From the NCBI GenBank assembly GCA_964498075.1, contig CAZCGA010000264.1, positions 1 through 5,097 of the forward strand: a DNA stretch of 5,097 bases, written 5' to 3'. Of the stretch, positions 4,187 through 5,097 are shown piece after piece. The position numbers were made by a program, and so were the translations under genes. Under the pieces are notes generated by a model. It was given only the letters and a program-made list of their open reading frames with translations. It made no database searches and was not told the DNA's origin. Each line of letters begins with the position of its first letter. Within the stretch, counting starts at the first letter, position 1. Origin of the DNA: CAZCGA01 sp964498075 (GTDB lineage: Bacteria > Desulfobacterota > Binatia > HRBIN30).

Positions 4187-5097
4187 CTACAGCTCCCCCA
4201 GCAACGCCTTTGCATCCTGCAGGTCGCGCGTGTCGAAGCCTTCGGTGAACCAGGCGTAGAGCGGGGCGAGCAGCGCGCGGGCCGCGTCGCGCTTGCCCTG
4301 GCGCTGCCAGAGCCGTGCCAGGCTGGTGGCGGCGCGCAGCTCGAACGCCTTGGCCTCTTGCCGCCGGGCGATCTCCAGGGAGTGGCCGAAGAGCGCCTCC
4401 GCCTCCTCGACCGCATTCCCGTCTGTGTCGAGGAGAATCTCTGCTCGCAGCCGATGGAGCTCGGCATCGTAGAAGTGCTGTCCCTGGGCTTCGGCGCGCG
4501 CGACGCCGAGTCCGAGCGCGCCCAGGGCGTCGTCGTGGCGCCCGACCTTCCGGAGGCCCTCGGCGAGGAAGCAGAGGATCTGAGGTGCTCCGATCCCGCT
4601 CCCGAGCCCGGCCAGCTCGACCAGCGCCCGCTGCATCTCCGCGATGCCCGCCTCGCCCTCCCCCAATTCGACCCGAGCCCAGCCTCGCAAAACCCTCCCC
4701 AATCCCAGGTAGAACGGAAACCCGAGCCGCTCGGCAAGACCCACGACTTCTTCGGCGCGTTCCCGCGTACGGTCGAGCTCGCCGCGTTGGAGATGGACAG
4801 TTCCAGCAAACAAGAGAGCGAACGCGAGACTGAATGGATGTTCCACTCGCTTCGCCAGCGCCACCGCCGCCTCGCTCACAGCCAGCGCCCGGTCGGGATG
4901 TCCAAGGTACAAGTGACACCGGGCCGCAAACAAGTGGGCGACGACGCCACCGTCGATTCCCACCGTGTACGCCAGAGACCCATGCTCGCTGGGATTGTAT
5001 AATTTGATGCTGTGCTCGAAATGCTGCAGCGCCCGCGAGAAGTGGCCCTGGTAGAGCAACGGAGCGCCGACTTGGTAGTGAGCCCAGAGGAGGTCGA
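4187..5097 (-). CDS. C-terminal TPR region of large signalling protein (partial)
   Basis: Partial gene: the frame is open to the right edge, where DLLWAHYQVGAP is readable upstream of the first possible in-window start (TTG, 5057-5059). The real start therefore lies outside. The 302 visible residues form about seven helix-turn-helix repeats of roughly 40 residues with TPR-type positions, e.g. LLYQGHFSRALQHFEHSIKLY, HLYLGHPDRALAVSEAAVALA, LRKVGRHDDALGALGLGVARA and ARLWQRQGKRDAARALLAPLY. The ending FELRAATSLARLWQRQGKR, then WFTEGFDTRDLQDAKALLGEL, is very like the C-terminus of large multidomain proteins that have an N-terminal class III adenylate/guanylate cyclase or winged-helix domain, then an AAA/NB-ARC-type ATPase, then TPRs. 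That upstream part is inferred, not seen. TPRs here would bind a partner or control the ATPase. It is on the same strand as the glycosidase but 257 bases away, so probably a separate transcript. Confidence 0.85.
   Translation of the reverse strand, partial: DLLWAHYQVGAPLLYQGHFSRALQHFEHSIKLYNPSEHGSLAYTVGIDGGVVAHLFAARCHLYLGHPDRALAVSEAAVALAKRVEHPFSLAFALLFAGTVHLQRGELDRTRERAEEVVGLAERLGFPFYLGLGRVLRGWARVELGEGEAGIAEMQRALVELAGLGSGIGAPQILCFLAEGLRKVGRHDDALGALGLGVARAEAQGQHFYDAELHRLRAEILLDTDGNAVEEAEALFGHSLEIARRQEAKAFELRAATSLARLWQRQGKRDAARALLAPLYAWFTEGFDTRDLQDAKALLGEL

Noticed and set aside
3842..5002. A 386-codon plus-strand open frame running from the glycosidase 5' end across the intergenic region and antisense to the TPR gene
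   Set aside because: It is antisense to two well-supported genes, has low-complexity Arg/Pro/Glu/Leu composition, no recognisable domain and no ribosome site. Long antisense frames are expected at this GC content.
4998..5003. TATAAT on the plus strand inside the TPR gene
   Set aside because: The AT-rich bases encode the repeat residues KLYN on the minus strand, which fit the TPR helix pattern. There is no gene downstream on the plus strand for a promoter to serve.
5057..5059. TTG as the start of the TPR gene
   Set aside because: The frame stays open to the window edge, and the residues before it (DLLWAHYQVGAP) continue the TPR helix pattern. The gene therefore starts outside the window.

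Overview
The window is a compact, high-GC bacterial chromosomal segment. Five protein genes are supported, the last one cut by the right edge. The rlpA product is a lipoprotein (lipobox LPGC) with a SPOR domain, which implies a Gram-negative cell. The glycosidase carries a short dockerin-like Cys-x5-Cys / NxDGKxTxxD segment after its signal peptide. I associate that style with secreted proteins of delta-proteobacterial or Binatota-like environmental genomes. This taxonomic guess is an inference and is weak. I see no rRNA, tRNA, CRISPR array, transposase or phage gene.

Layout: 1-190 is a gene-poor left edge. A GNAT acetyltransferase lies on the minus strand (191-727). It is divergent from a two-gene plus-strand operon: rlpA (896-1552) and a CPBP/CAAX-type intramembrane glutamic protease (1549-2181), joined by an ATGA overlap. 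The operon converges on a secreted clan GH-A-like glycoside hydrolase on the minus strand (2187-3929). The two convergent genes are 5 bases apart, and a perfect 8-bp hairpin covers both stop codons. A 257-base intergenic region follows. The window ends with the C-terminal TPR part of a large minus-strand protein (4187-5097 and beyond), probably the tail of a cyclase/AAA-ATPase/TPR signalling protein.

How the genes work together: only rlpA and the CPBP gene look functionally linked (shared promoter, translational coupling, both envelope proteins). The glycosidase is a secreted polysaccharide- or glycoside-acting enzyme. The acetyltransferase and the TPR protein look unrelated to these. The most unusual signals are regulatory. 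rlpA and the glycosidase each have a sigma70-type promoter with an exact 17-bp spacer whose -10 box sits only 8-9 bases before the ATG, with no Shine-Dalgarno, so both look leaderless. I found no convincing new multi-gene system here.
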